DNA from: Pseudobdellovibrionaceae bacterium
GTDB taxonomy: Bacteria; Bdellovibrionota; Bdellovibrionia; Bdellovibrionales; UBA1609
Assembly (NCBI GenBank): GCA_020635075.1
Contig: JACKAM010000001.1
Coordinates: forward strand, 868,001-932,000
Reading direction: 5' to 3'
Length of the DNA stretch: 64,000 bases
Part shown: positions 16,702 to 25,211 of the stretch, piece after piece
Layout of the letters: the number at the start of each line of letters is the position of its first letter
Position numbering within the stretch: the stretch's first letter is position 1
Position numbers and translations under genes: made by a program
Notes under the pieces: model-generated
The model's input: only the letters and a program-made list of their open reading frames with translations
What the model was told of the DNA's origin: nothing
The model's database searches: none

Positions 16702-18627
16702 TTAGGTCAGCTTCTTTTTGAATTCCATAAAGAAGTAGGTGATGTCGTCGGCCAGCGGCGTGCCTTTGCGGAAGGTTTCCACATTCGACTCTAAATCGGT
16801 CACTGCGGCTTCAACTCCAGGCCCCTTTTGGAAACTCTTGAGGAGTGAGCGAACCATTTCTTGTTCGGACCACTGTTCGCCGGTTTTATTGACCAACTCA
16901 GGAATGCCGTCCGTGTAAAAGAAGATGCGATCTCGGAGTTGAATAGTTAGAGATTCCTCTTTGTAAACCGTGTTCAAATCCTCTCCCAGTCGTGGACCTG
17001 TGTGCCCCATCAGAGGCACAATATCCTTCTTCTTCAGATTGGTTTTGACGGGGAAGACCATGGGGGGCTCATGGCTGGCATTGCAAAAGCACAGTTCTCC
17101 GGTGTTAAGGTCGAGACTCGCTAGAAAGAAGGTCATGAGAATTTTGCCATTTGAAGCCCCATAGATGGCATGGTTGAGAATCGACATGAGATTACTAATC
17201 GACAGATCGGGAAAGTGGCGAAGAAGGCTTGAGGAGGCTCGGGCCGCACTCACCACTAGAGCAGCGGGGACACCATGTCCGGTGGCATCGCCAATCCAAA
17301 AGTAAGCTTTGGTTTCGGTGATATTGTAGTACCACCAGTCTCCGCCACACTCACTGGATGTGCGGTAGTGGCCCTTGATTTTAATGAATTCGTCCTCATA
17401 AGTGTTTTTCGGGAAAAGAGCGTCTTGGACAACCTTGGCCATTTCCAGCTCACCCGACATGCGAGTTCTTTCGGCCAACTCTCTGGCGCTAACTTCAGCG
17501 CTAAAGGCCTCGACCGAATCCTCAAGAAAGTTCTGCAACATAAACTCTCTGAATGGTTTGATGTCGTCTTGATGGACATAGAGGTTGGTCACGCCCATGC
17601 TCTGGAGCTTTTCCAGGTCGGTCTTTTTGAAGGCCCTTCCTCGTTTGAGATAGATATTGTATTTAAAGGCAGTTGCTGAGTAGAGATAGAGGTGTACGGG
17701 TAAGGGGGAGTTGATCTCAATGTCCTTGATGGCGAGAGGAGCCATGTTCTTTTCCACTTTGCCCAAGGGGCTGACGACAGAGCTCGGAGCTTCGAAGAAT
17801 GCCAAAGCGGTTTCGCGGTTTTCATGGAAGGACATCTTAAAGATCGAAGCCTTGGACTGTGCCCAGTCGCTGAATGGTGTTTTGCGCACCCGGATCTGCT
17901 TGAATTTCAAATTGGGCAGCTGAATGCCCTTTTCGCGCAGAAATTCCCCAAATGAATCTCGGAATTGTTCAAAGAACTGAAACTCCGATTCCATGTCGCC
18001 GCCTTGTACGCCGACCAGATATCCCTTGTAAAAGTCAGCATCAAAGGTGGCACAACACACCCGGGTGGTGATGCCAATTCTTTCCGGTGTGGTATTGAGA
18101 TCGGGTTTGGAAACCTTTGCCAAGGCCCGTTGTATGGCATGCCCCAGAGTCGAAGGATCAAAGGTCACTTGGGACTTCATGTTGTTGATGAGGGATTGCT
18201 TTTGCTGGCGCAAGATTGCGTAGTCGGGCAGGTGAGCCAGTACGGCCTTGATGTGTTTGAGAAAGCTCTCTCCCGTCACGGGAGGGTGAATCGCCCGCTT
18301 GGTGGGAAAATGAGAAATGCGGGCCACCGCATTGGCGATTTCCATTTCCGCATAGGCAATAAACTGGGTGCTTTTAAGGCGGCCAAACTTGCGGGCGAAG
18401 GCGGCGACTTCTGTGTACTTGGGATGATCGTAAGGAACAAAAACAAAGTCAGGCAGGTGTTGAATCACCATCTTCTGCGCTTCGGCCAAATCGTGAGTCA
18501 GCATGGCCTCAACCCCATTTTGCCAAAGGTACTTGAGGATGGCCCGGTTGAATTGGTCATCTTTGGCAATAAATAGGGCCACAGCCTCAAGGGCTGGGGC
18601 TTGTTTTTCGGCGGGAGCAGCTCCCAT
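16702..18627 (-). CDS. SpoIIE/PP2C-type serine phosphatase with receiver-like N-terminus
   Basis: 641 residues. The N-terminal 130 residues (VALFIAKDDQFNRAILKYLW, LPDFVFVPYDHPKYTEVAAF) look like a degenerate receiver fold without a clear phospho-acceptor Asp. The middle (about 180-400) is unassigned and contains a segment resembling a PilZ-adjacent or DUF-type module (GVTNLYVHQDDIKPFREFML). A coiled region with MSGELEMAKVVQDALFPKN leads into the PP2C-type SpoIIE domain (about 415-638): SSECGGDWWYY, YFWIGDATGHGVPAALV, and DDITYFFMEF, carrying the metal-binding aspartates. It should dephosphorylate an anti-sigma-factor antagonist or a similar target; no partner lies nearby. Confidence 0.9.
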   Translation of the reverse strand: MGAAPAEKQAPALEAVALFIAKDDQFNRAILKYLWQNGVEAMLTHDLAEAQKMVIQHLPDFVFVPYDHPKYTEVAAFARKFGRLKSTQFIAYAEMEIANAVARISHFPTKRAIHPPVTGESFLKHIKAVLAHLPDYAILRQQKQSLINNMKSQVTFDPSTLGHAIQRALAKVSKPDLNTTPERIGITTRVCCATFDADFYKGYLVGVQGGDMESEFQFFEQFRDSFGEFLREKGIQLPNLKFKQIRVRKTPFSDWAQSKASIFKMSFHENRETALAFFEAPSSVVSPLGKVEKNMAPLAIKDIEINSPLPVHLYLYSATAFKYNIYLKRGRAFKKTDLEKLQSMGVTNLYVHQDDIKPFREFMLQNFLEDSVEAFSAEVSARELAERTRMSGELEMAKVVQDALFPKNTYEDEFIKIKGHYRTSSECGGDWWYYNITETKAYFWIGDATGHGVPAALVVSAARASSSLLRHFPDLSISNLMSILNHAIYGASNGKILMTFFLASLDLNTGELCFCNASHEPPMVFPVKTNLKKKDIVPLMGHTGPRLGEDLNTVYKEESLTIQLRDRIFFYTDGIPELVNKTGEQWSEQEMVRSLLKSFQKGPGVEAAVTDLESNVETFRKGTPLADDITYFFMEFKKKLT

Positions 18628-18808
18628 TCACGAACCTCTTTGTGTACTACGATCTCAAGTTTCTTTCGGAATATTAAAGGCTTAGCGCGAGGCCAGAAAA
18701 TCCACGTCGAGGTTAAAAAACGGTGAATTCTCGGTTAATGGGCGCGACCTATGGCGAGCCTGGATCGCCTCCAATGGGCAGAATTATTTGCCCGCTGCCG
18801 GATGATTC

Positions 18809-18838
18809 TTGAATCTTTCTCAAGCCTTGTGCTATGAA
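18809..18838 (+). promoter_or_regulatory. Promoter candidate for tRNA-Leu(CAG)
   Basis: TTGAAT at 18809-18814 and TATGAA at 18833-18838 are separated by 18 bp, close to a sigma-70 promoter. The predicted start would leave a leader of about 20 bases before the tRNA. Confidence 0.5.
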
Positions 18839-18864
18839 GAGCGCTCTTTTACAGACCAAGGTCT

Positions 18865-18951
18865 GCGGGCATGGCGGAATTGGTAGACGCGCTAGATTCA
18901 GGTTCTAGTGGGGGCAACCCTGTGGAGGTTCAAGTCCTCTTGCCCGCACCA
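18865..18951 (+). tRNA. tRNA-Leu (anticodon CAG)
   Basis: An 87-base type II tRNA with encoded CCA. Acceptor GCGGGCA pairs with TGCCCGC, the anticodon stem CTAGA/TCTAG encloses TTCAGGT with anticodon CAG at 18899-18901, a long variable arm follows, and the T arm has GTTCAAGTC. It is followed 5 bases later by an 11-bp terminator hairpin. Confidence 0.97.
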
Positions 18952-19010
18952 AATAGAAAAACCATCCAACCGGATGGTTTTTTTATTTGGTGCGGGCAAG
19001 AGGACTTGAA
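18929..19010. repeat. Perfect 27-bp inverted repeat of the tRNA 3' end around the terminator
   Basis: The last 23 bases of tRNA-Leu(CAG) plus four downstream bases (18929-18955) reappear as an exact reverse complement at 18984-19010. The terminator hairpin lies between them, so the whole 82-bp block is one long palindrome. A minus-strand transcript would also carry a tRNA 3' half. Confidence 0.92.
18957..18984 (+). terminator. Intrinsic terminator of tRNA-Leu(CAG)
   Basis: AAAAACCATCC-AACC-GGATGGTTTTT forms an 11-bp stem with seven T residues at the 3' side. The flanks are symmetrical, so it can also act on the minus strand. A second copy lies at about 19143-19169. Confidence 0.88.
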
Positions 19011-19183
19011 GCGAGTGACCCGGCAGCCAGTGGCTGCAGATCGAGCAGGATGCGAGATCTAGGGGCACGAGGGTGGCCAGGCGGAGGGTGAGCGTGATGC
19101 GAAACCGAGCGCTTGGCCAAGTCCTCATACTCAGGAAGGGCATCAACCATCCAACCGGATGGTTTTTTTATTTGGTGCCGGCA
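18960..19183 (+). repeat. Direct repeat of terminator plus flank, 185-bp spacing
   Basis: A 39-bp unit made of the terminator hairpin and ATTTGGTGC-type flank occurs at 18960-18998 and at 19145-19183 with one mismatch. The 146 bp between them contain no convincing gene. The rest of the gap up to 19368 is AT-rich and presumably holds the promoter of the next gene. Together with the inverted copy this gives three partial copies of the tRNA tail region. Confidence 0.9.
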
Positions 19184-19368
19184 GATGAAGCGTACCTGCT
19201 AATTCTCGTTTTACAGCCCACTCTGGCTGAAAAGTTCACATTAGCCTGATTAATAATCGTCACCAAATTGCAATAGTAAAAACGATAGTAACAATTTGTT
19301 AAAATCCAGTGGTAGGCAGGTCCCAAGGAAACTAGTTAACAAACAAACTAAAAATAAGGAGTTTGATC

Positions 19369-19818
19369 ATGAGGGGTATCATGACATTTCTCGCCGTTTT
19401 CATAGCTATGGCTGCCCAAGCCACAGTTCAACCCAACTGCACCATTTCCGTTATCGACACATATAAGGACACTGCGGTGATGAGCCTTTTGAAGGAAAAG
19501 GGCTACGATCCCATCCCCGCCGATGGGGATGTCCCTGAAGCAAGGCTTCACCTCAGCTTAGGCCAGGTGATTTCTTCTGAGCCATGCAGTACCGACGAAT
19601 TCAGCTTTGCCAAAGCCACTATGTATGTGGGGATCATCGACAATCAGAATTTAACCCAAAACGTCGTCTATGACTCAGCTTCGGCAGCTGACTATGAAGT
19701 CAAAGATGCGACTCTGCGCTATGAGATGGTGCCGCGAAACACTTGCGCCTCATTTTACTCGGCAATGCTCGCTGCAATCGCAAAGCTGAAGGACTGTTCT
19801 CGTCTGGGGCACAAGTAG
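19369..19818 (+). CDS. Exported hypothetical protein
   Basis: 149 residues from ATG 19369, with TAAGGAG eight bases upstream. The signal peptide MRGIMTFLAVFIAMAAQA is clear. The mature protein has four cysteines (PNCTISV, EPCSTDEF, NTCASFY, KDCSRLG), compatible with two disulphides, and resembles small periplasmic proteins in size. ARLHLSLGQVISSE and ATMYVGIIDNQN look like beta strands. No family was recognised. Confidence 0.75.
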   Translation: MRGIMTFLAVFIAMAAQATVQPNCTISVIDTYKDTAVMSLLKEKGYDPIPADGDVPEARLHLSLGQVISSEPCSTDEFSFAKATMYVGIIDNQNLTQNVVYDSASAADYEVKDATLRYEMVPRNTCASFYSAMLAAIAKLKDCSRLGHK

Positions 19819-20034
19819 AAGGGACATGAGTTAAATTGTCATATGATGGAGGCTTTCGCTTCCCCGATCTTAAAGGTCAGGCAATCAAATCTTTGGCTGA
19901 TCTTGAGGTTAAGGCCTTTTGTCAAAATATCATAACAGTTTTCTCACCAAGTGGTGAGGATCATCGCTGATCAATCGTCTATAACAGTTGTCATCAAAAA
20001 ACTGATTTCAACTCTACTGACAGGGAGGTCTGCA

Positions 20035-20292
20035 ATGAGCAATGGTAAAGAGACAAAGGTCTGCGACAAAATCCGCGAGTTGCTTGCAGTGATGGACGAG
20101 CTCCAGCAACTGGGTTGTGTTCCTTGTTACTATGGTGGAGTTTCTCAGGTTGAATATGAGATTGTCTCCCTCTCTGTGGCTCTTAATGGGCACTCACATG
20201 GCGAAGTCATAGCTGTGGATAATGTTCATGATGAGGCTGAAGAAACCTTTGTCCAACGTGTGGACGAATGGATTCGTGATCTTGCAGCTTAA
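20035..20292 (+). CDS. Small soluble hypothetical protein
   Basis: 85 residues, starting at ATG 20035 after ACAGGGAGGTCTGCA. No signal or membrane segment. It begins with a helical stretch KVCDKIRELLAVMDELQQLG, then CVPCYYGG with a CxxC pair, and ends in acidic helices (DEAEETFVQRVDEWIRDLAA). The CxxC could bind metal or be redox-active, but a single pair is not enough to say. It is followed by a strong terminator, so it forms a single-gene unit. Confidence 0.7.
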   Translation: MSNGKETKVCDKIRELLAVMDELQQLGCVPCYYGGVSQVEYEIVSLSVALNGHSHGEVIAVDNVHDEAEETFVQRVDEWIRDLAA

Positions 20293-20318
20293 ATCACCCC
20301 ACTGATGGTTCTAACATC

Positions 20319-20353
20319 AAAAAAGGAGGCCTTCCGATGGCCTCCTTTTTTTT
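20319..20353. terminator. Bidirectional intrinsic terminator
   Basis: GGAGGCC-TTCCGAT-GGCCTCC is flanked by six A residues on the left and eight T residues on the right. It can end both the plus-strand gene at 20035 and the convergent small minus-strand gene at 20398-20529. Confidence 0.92.
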
Positions 20354-20397
20354 GTTATGGGGATATGGGGTATGTTACAAGCCAGTTGCCTGGCGGA

Positions 20398-20529
20398 TTA
20401 AGGAATCTGATCAAAATCCTCATTAACAAGGGCTTTCATGGATAGGCCGACCATCAGAGCAAAAAAAAGCAACGCGGCCAAAAACAAAACAATTAGAGTT
20501 GCTGGTAGGTATATAAGTAAGTTCAACAT
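20398..20529 (-). CDS. 43-residue single-pass membrane protein
   Basis: On the minus strand ATG 20529 opens a 43-codon frame: MLNLLIYLPATLIVLFLAAL, then LFFALMVGLSMKALVNEDFD and QIP. A run of GGGGGG plus AAATATT just before the ATG gives a strong ribosome site, and the frame ends before a good terminator at 20319-20353. The product is one long hydrophobic helix with a short acidic tail, like many bacterial small membrane proteins. It is too short for ordinary gene finders. No homologue can be named. Confidence 0.65.
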   Translation of the reverse strand: MLNLLIYLPATLIVLFLAALLFFALMVGLSMKALVNEDFDQIP

Positions 20530-20731
20530 AATATTTCCCCCCTTTATTGCAATTCAAACCTACAGCTAATTCTCAATGAAAGCATGACTTAGTGGCTTGA
20601 ATAATGGGGAGATTTCTAATCAATCGCCGGTGCACGGTTGCGAAATCTACAAAATTGAACACAAAGCCAACAAGACTGAGGTGTCTCCTCTGTATATAAG
20701 ACCTCATGTAAAAATAAACAAAGGGGGACCA

Positions 20732-21274
20732 ATGGACTATCTGGAGGATAAAAGGGATTTGTTGGATGATGAGGATGTGTATTTGATGACTGATTTGTTC
20801 GTTGAAGAGGCCGATTCTCTTGAGGATCTCGAAGGCTCTGGTCCCAGGCGGGACTATGAATGGGTTACCTATAATAATGCCGATTTTCGCAGACGGTATA
20901 TGTCGTTTGTTAACATCGTCTCGTCTGAGTTTCGCTTTTCCAGTTTCGAGGGCGTGAACCTGATTGGCAGCTTGATCAAGTCCACCGACTTCTACGGTGC
21001 CAGTTTTCGGAATGCGGACCTGGAATACTGTGAGGTGGAGAAGTGTGACTTCTCGTCTGTAGATTTGAATAGGATCAACCTTCAGGGAGCTCGTTTGCGG
21101 AGGAGTAATTTCAGCTATTCCGATCTTCGCGGGGCTAACTTGTCGGATTGTATCATCGAAAGGTGTGGATTTAGGGGGGCACTATTTGATGACGACACTA
21201 TTTTGCCCTTTGACAATGATCGGGCCCTGGAACTGGGGATGGTGTACACCCCGGATCTGCTCAATGCCGGCTAA
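20732..21274 (+). CDS. Pentapeptide-repeat protein
   Basis: 180 residues from ATG 20732, which follows AAAGGGGGACCA; earlier starts lack a site and add non-conserved sequence. An acidic N-terminal 45 residues (YLEDKRDLLDDEDVYLMTDL) precede about 20 pentapeptide units of the A(D/N)LXX type: YNNADFRRRYMSFVN, SSFEGVNLIGS, ASFRNADLEY, INLQGARLRRSNFSYSDLRG, ANLSDCIIERCGFRGALFDD. These fold as a right-handed quadrilateral beta-helix. Roles in the family range from gyrase protection to scaffolding; context does not help. The composition is acidic, which would suit DNA mimicry, but that is speculation. Confidence 0.88.
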   Translation: MDYLEDKRDLLDDEDVYLMTDLFVEEADSLEDLEGSGPRRDYEWVTYNNADFRRRYMSFVNIVSSEFRFSSFEGVNLIGSLIKSTDFYGASFRNADLEYCEVEKCDFSSVDLNRINLQGARLRRSNFSYSDLRGANLSDCIIERCGFRGALFDDDTILPFDNDRALELGMVYTPDLLNAG

Positions 21275-21361
21275 ACGATAGAGATTAACCTACAAAGGGT
21301 AGAGCAACTTGGGGCACTCCCTGGATTAGAGGGAGTGCCGGGACAACAAAAGGAGAGTGCA

Positions 21362-21721
21362 ATGAAATATCTAGTAGCGGTGACAACGGTGTTATTATGT
21401 TTGGCAAGCCAGGCAGGCCCAGTGGCCATTCCCATCGAGCAGGTTCAATCTTTGAACTTTGACGAGTTCTCGCAAACATCCGTTATTGAGGCCTTGGTCA
21501 TATATAGAGACGGCTGTTACCGTCCCGTGGCCCAGTCGATCGAGATTCAATACCGAGTCGGTAAGATTCATCTTTATCACTATGCTGAGAGGGAAAGTCT
21601 CACCTGTATTTTGGCTCTTCAACCGAAAACGATTCGCTTCAGCATTGGTCATAGATTGGCGGGCGACAACACCTTTATTGACGGCGCAACGGGGAAGTTA
21701 GTTCCGGTGACCTGGAAATAG
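21362..21721 (+). CDS. Exported hypothetical protein
   Basis: 119 residues from ATG 21362, with AAAGGAG at a good distance. Signal peptide MKYLVAVTTVLLCLASQA. The mature part has two cysteines (DGCYRPV and LTCILAL) and beta-like strands (IEIQYRVGKIHLYHYA). It follows the pentapeptide gene by about 90 bp. No family recognised. Confidence 0.75.
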   Translation: MKYLVAVTTVLLCLASQAGPVAIPIEQVQSLNFDEFSQTSVIEALVIYRDGCYRPVAQSIEIQYRVGKIHLYHYAERESLTCILALQPKTIRFSIGHRLAGDNTFIDGATGKLVPVTWK

Positions 21722-21943
21722 TTGCTGGCGCAAGTAACGTCGAAAAGTGAAAACAATTCGCGAAAAGGGGTGGATATTGACTGAGATCTCCCTTATTCGC
21801 TGTGCAATAAACAAAAATAATCTACATAAAAGAGGGATGTTTGTCAGGATTTGGTTACTTGATCAAGACTTAATCCAAAATCAATTGCGCAGACCGAAGT
21901 CCTGCTCTATTGAGACCTAGATGCACAATTTTGGAGAGATGTG

Positions 21944-22690
21944 ATGGCTAATATCCTGGTGGTTGAGGATCTGGAAGAGAACTATTTTGTTCTCCGGAGT
22001 CTGCTCGAAAAGTCCCACAAGCTCGTGTGGGCTGATTCAGTGAAAAAGGCGATGTCATTATACAACTCAGATGTAGATCTGATTTTACTCGACATTGGCC
22101 TTCCAGACGGCGATGGATTTCAGTTTTGCGATTGGGTGAGGACGGAGAAAAAGGATCAATGTACCCCTATGATCTTTATTACTGCGCGGAGTTCAGTCGA
22201 AAGCCGCATCTTGGGTTATTCAATTGGTGGCGACGACTACATCCAAAGACCCTTTAACTCGGTGGAGTTAAAGGCTCGCATCGATGCAAAGTTACGAAGC
22301 TCAAACCATGCCAATAGTGCAAGCGTGGAACTCGGCGGTATTCAAATTGACTTTAAAACCATGGAAGTCCAGGTGGGTAATGAAAGTTCTGGGGAACCAC
22401 TGGATTTGACTCCCATTGAATTTAAGATCCTGGGTCTGCTGGCCTCTGAACCCAATAAAGTTTTCTCACGGGATGAGATGCTCAGTCGAGTTTGGGGTGA
22501 TGATTTGTACATCTACCCCAGAAGTGTCGACACTCATGTGAGCAAGTTAAGAAAGAAGTTAGGTTGCAAGGGTGAAATGATCAGGTCTGTTCATGGTGTG
22601 GGCTACCGAATTGTTGAAGTACCCAACGACAAGAGTGATGAAGCCCCTGGTTCTGAGACACAATTGGAGATGAGTGTTACTGAGGAATGA
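21944..22690 (+). CDS. OmpR/PhoB-family response regulator
   Basis: 248 residues. Receiver domain at about 1-118: ILVVEDLEENYFVL with acidic pair, phospho-acceptor Asp50 in LILLDIGLPDGDG, conserved Thr in IFITARSS and Lys-like position in YIQRPFNSVEL (Arg replaces the usual Lys of KPF). A winged helix DNA-binding domain occupies about 130-228: LDLTPIEFKILGLLASEPNK, RSVDTHVSKLRKKLG and IRSVHGVGYRI. The Lys-to-Arg change at the switch residue is unusual. GTG 21941 is an alternative start; GGAGAGAT precedes both. Its tail overlaps the REC-only gene on the other strand by 14 bp. The kinase is probably the hybrid kinase at 23293. Confidence 0.92.
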   Translation: MANILVVEDLEENYFVLRSLLEKSHKLVWADSVKKAMSLYNSDVDLILLDIGLPDGDGFQFCDWVRTEKKDQCTPMIFITARSSVESRILGYSIGGDDYIQRPFNSVELKARIDAKLRSSNHANSASVELGGIQIDFKTMEVQVGNESSGEPLDLTPIEFKILGLLASEPNKVFSRDEMLSRVWGDDLYIYPRSVDTHVSKLRKKLGCKGEMIRSVHGVGYRIVEVPNDKSDEAPGSETQLEMSVTEE

Positions 22691-23102
22691 CGCGCATTTG
22701 ATTGAGCTGGGCCTTGAGTGCCGAAAGGGACAATGGCTTTGTTAAAAATGGGATTTGCGCCAAGCTGGGAGGATAGTTCTGGATAAATTCCCTTTGCGAG
22801 ATCACTGAGACGATTAACGTGCAGGGCAAGGTGATAACTTTCATTGCTTCAAGCAGAAGGTCAGACCCGCGATAGGCTCCATCTAAAAACAGGTCAACAA
22901 TCAGCAGATCAGGTGGCAACTCAGAGAAAAGAGTATCGAGGCCTTCATTGTAGGTTCCCGCCACGCGTAATAGTGGAGCTCCAAGAATACTCGTGAGCAA
23001 GTTGGAAAAGAGCCGCTGCGAAAAGGGATCATCGTCGATGACCAAAACTGAAGAGCCGAATTGGAGGGCTGGGCTCATCGAACAAGTAGGTGCACACATC
23101 AT
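22677..23102 (-). CDS. Stand-alone receiver-domain protein
   Basis: 141 residues, nearly all one REC domain: VLVIDDDPFSQRLFSNLL, phospho-acceptor Asp70 in LLIVDLFLDG, Ser in LIVSVISQ, and Lys in FLTKPLSLSALK. No output domain. It lies between the OmpR-type regulator (convergent, 14-bp overlap) and the divergent hybrid kinase, so it probably belongs to the same phosphorelay, either as a sink or as an adaptor. An internal ATG at 23078 could also be used. Confidence 0.9.
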   Translation of the reverse strand: MMCAPTCSMSPALQFGSSVLVIDDDPFSQRLFSNLLTSILGAPLLRVAGTYNEGLDTLFSELPPDLLIVDLFLDGAYRGSDLLLEAMKVITLPCTLIVSVISQREFIQNYPPSLAQIPFLTKPLSLSALKAQLNQMRVIPQ

Positions 23103-23292
23103 CCACCATCCTAGTTGTAGTTATAGAGGCACTTTGTCAGTTCAGCCTAGCTCAACATAAGTGAGAGTTCATCTTTGAGTGGTCAACAATAAGTGAAAAA
23201 CGGAACAGAGAATGTGGGGAAAACTCCACATTTTATGAATTGCCCAGAAGAACAAGTTTGGATAGGGGTTCTTGATCGGGGGGGTAGGGATC

Positions 23293-25203
23293 ATGAAGAG
23301 ACTGAGGGGCCTTATTATTGGAGGGGAGGATGAAGACACGCAGTCGATTCTCCTGTCCTACATTGATGAATTGGAAATCGCCTGCGATTCAGTGACCGGC
23401 ATTCAGGCGGGTCTTAGGGCATGTCGCCAGAACACCTATGATTTGGCGATTTTGGATTTGAAGCAGCCCCATGGCTCAGGGCTGGCAGCGGTAAATCAGA
23501 TTAAGATGGAGTTTCCTGAGTTATCTGTAAGTGTTGTGGCAGATAGGGGTGATCCGGGCTTGGTGGACGAAGCCTTGCGGAGTGGTGCCGAGGACTTTTT
23601 GGTCAAAGGTGATTTCGGCCGGCCGAGGTTGGAGCGACTGTTCCGGTGTGCGGCACTCAAGCGCTCCTATTATGCTAAGTGTTTCGAGTTGCAGGGGCGT
23701 CTAAGACTGGCGACAAGTGTTTTGCCGATCTGTATGTGGATCAGTCGCGATGGGGCGACTGTCTATAATGTAATAGGCAACGCAGAACGGTTTTTGGGCG
23801 ACGCGGGAGATCTTTGGGCAGGCCGAAAGATCCTGGATCTGTTTGAGGGGCTAAATGGCGAAGCTGAAGCAAAACTGGAAGACTGTATTGAAAAGGCAAA
23901 TCTTGGGCGGTCGAGCAGGCAGGTGTTCTTTTATGAAGGAAAGTGGTTGGAGTCCTATATCGTTGGAGTTCGTGAGTCCGGGCAAGTGGTTCTCCATGGG
24001 CTGGTCACTGATGTGACTCCCTTGAAGGAGTCGGAGATTAAGTTTCGGCAGGCTAAGCGGGAAATGGAGAGGGTCCATAAATCCAAGTTGGAATTTCTTG
24101 AGTCCGTGAGTCATGATCTTAGGACTCCGCTCAATGGCATTATCGGAGCTGCTCAGTTATTGAGGTATAGGAAGGACGACTCTACCCATGAGTCCTTGGT
24201 GCAAAATGTCCTCGCCTGTTCGGAGAACCTTCTGGCCCTGATTGACGACGTTCTCGAATTGAAGTTTGTCGGCAATGGTGGCTTTGAAGATAGCGACAAA
24301 GATTTCAATGTCGACCAGGTTCTTGAGTCCTGCATTAACACCATCGAGCCATTGGCGAGGGACAAGGGAGTTGCTCTTCATTCGGTTCTAGATGCCGATA
24401 CTCGTGGATGGATGGTCCGCTCATCTGAAAAGGCTCTGAGAAGGGTGTTGGTCAATCTGTTGGGGAACGCGGTCAAATACACCGACAAGGGAGAGGTCAG
24501 GGTGACTTTGTCGGTGGAGGAAATCCACGATGGGAACTTTGAATTAAGGGGATGTGTGGAGGATACGGGGATTGGGATCCCTGAAGGGATGAAGCAAGTT
24601 CTGTTTAGTGCCCACCATGCGGGTAACCCAATTTCGGCCGAGAGAAGTGGAACAGGATTGGGATTGGTCATTTGCAAGCGGATTCTTGACAACCTAGGCG
24701 GACAGATTCATGTGGAAAGTCAGCTGGGCAAAGGTTCTTGCTTCACATTCTCCTATCCCGTGGAAGTCTTGGCTTGTCGGCTTCCACGGGAGCGGACAAA
24801 CATTTTGAATGGGATTATAAGCTCTTCGACTCACGAATGTCCGCGAAGAGTATTGGTGGTCGACGATTTGGAGGAAAACCGCTTTATTCTAAGTGAGATG
24901 GTGCGTTTTTTTGGCATTGATTGTGATGCTGCCGAAGGGGCGGAAGAGGCCGAGATGCTCTGTCAGACGAATTGCTACTCGGATATTTTTATGGACATGA
25001 GAATGCCAAAAATCGATGGTTTTAGTGCGGTGGAGCGGCTTCGTGGACTGGAGCAAGGGCGCGAGTGTCCGCCCAGTCACATTGTTGCTGTTACGGCCAG
25101 CAATACGGAAGAGTACCGCTCCAGATGCATGGAAGTAGGCTGCGACGAGTTTATCGCCAAACCTATTACGATGGGCCGTCTTAAAAGGTATTTTGCTAAC
25201 TAA
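23293..25203 (+). CDS. Hybrid sensor histidine kinase (REC-PAS-HisKA-HATPase-REC)
   Basis: 636 residues from ATG 23293, preceded by a G-rich site. An N-terminal receiver (Asp55 in LAILDLKQPHGSG; the usual acidic pocket reads GGEDEDTQ) is followed by a PAS-like region (about 150-245), HisKA with His274 in FLESVSHDLRTPLNGIIGAA, HATPase_c (NLLGNAVKYT, EDTGIGIPEG, GTGLGLVICKRIL), and a C-terminal receiver with Asp568 in DIFMDMRMPKIDG and Lys in FIAKPI. There are no membrane segments, so it senses an intracellular signal or takes phosphate from another kinase through its first receiver. The next gene encodes an HPt protein 8 bp away, giving a complete phosphorelay. Confidence 0.93.
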   Translation: MKRLRGLIIGGEDEDTQSILLSYIDELEIACDSVTGIQAGLRACRQNTYDLAILDLKQPHGSGLAAVNQIKMEFPELSVSVVADRGDPGLVDEALRSGAEDFLVKGDFGRPRLERLFRCAALKRSYYAKCFELQGRLRLATSVLPICMWISRDGATVYNVIGNAERFLGDAGDLWAGRKILDLFEGLNGEAEAKLEDCIEKANLGRSSRQVFFYEGKWLESYIVGVRESGQVVLHGLVTDVTPLKESEIKFRQAKREMERVHKSKLEFLESVSHDLRTPLNGIIGAAQLLRYRKDDSTHESLVQNVLACSENLLALIDDVLELKFVGNGGFEDSDKDFNVDQVLESCINTIEPLARDKGVALHSVLDADTRGWMVRSSEKALRRVLVNLLGNAVKYTDKGEVRVTLSVEEIHDGNFELRGCVEDTGIGIPEGMKQVLFSAHHAGNPISAERSGTGLGLVICKRILDNLGGQIHVESQLGKGSCFTFSYPVEVLACRLPRERTNILNGIISSSTHECPRRVLVVDDLEENRFILSEMVRFFGIDCDAAEGAEEAEMLCQTNCYSDIFMDMRMPKIDGFSAVERLRGLEQGRECPPSHIVAVTASNTEEYRSRCMEVGCDEFIAKPITMGRLKRYFAN

Positions 25204-25211
25204 GGAGGTGG

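Noticed and set aside
18898..19146. Frames encoding WCGQEDL-like peptides beside tRNA-Leu(CAG)
   Set aside because: They are translations of the inverted tRNA tail, a common source of false protein annotations.
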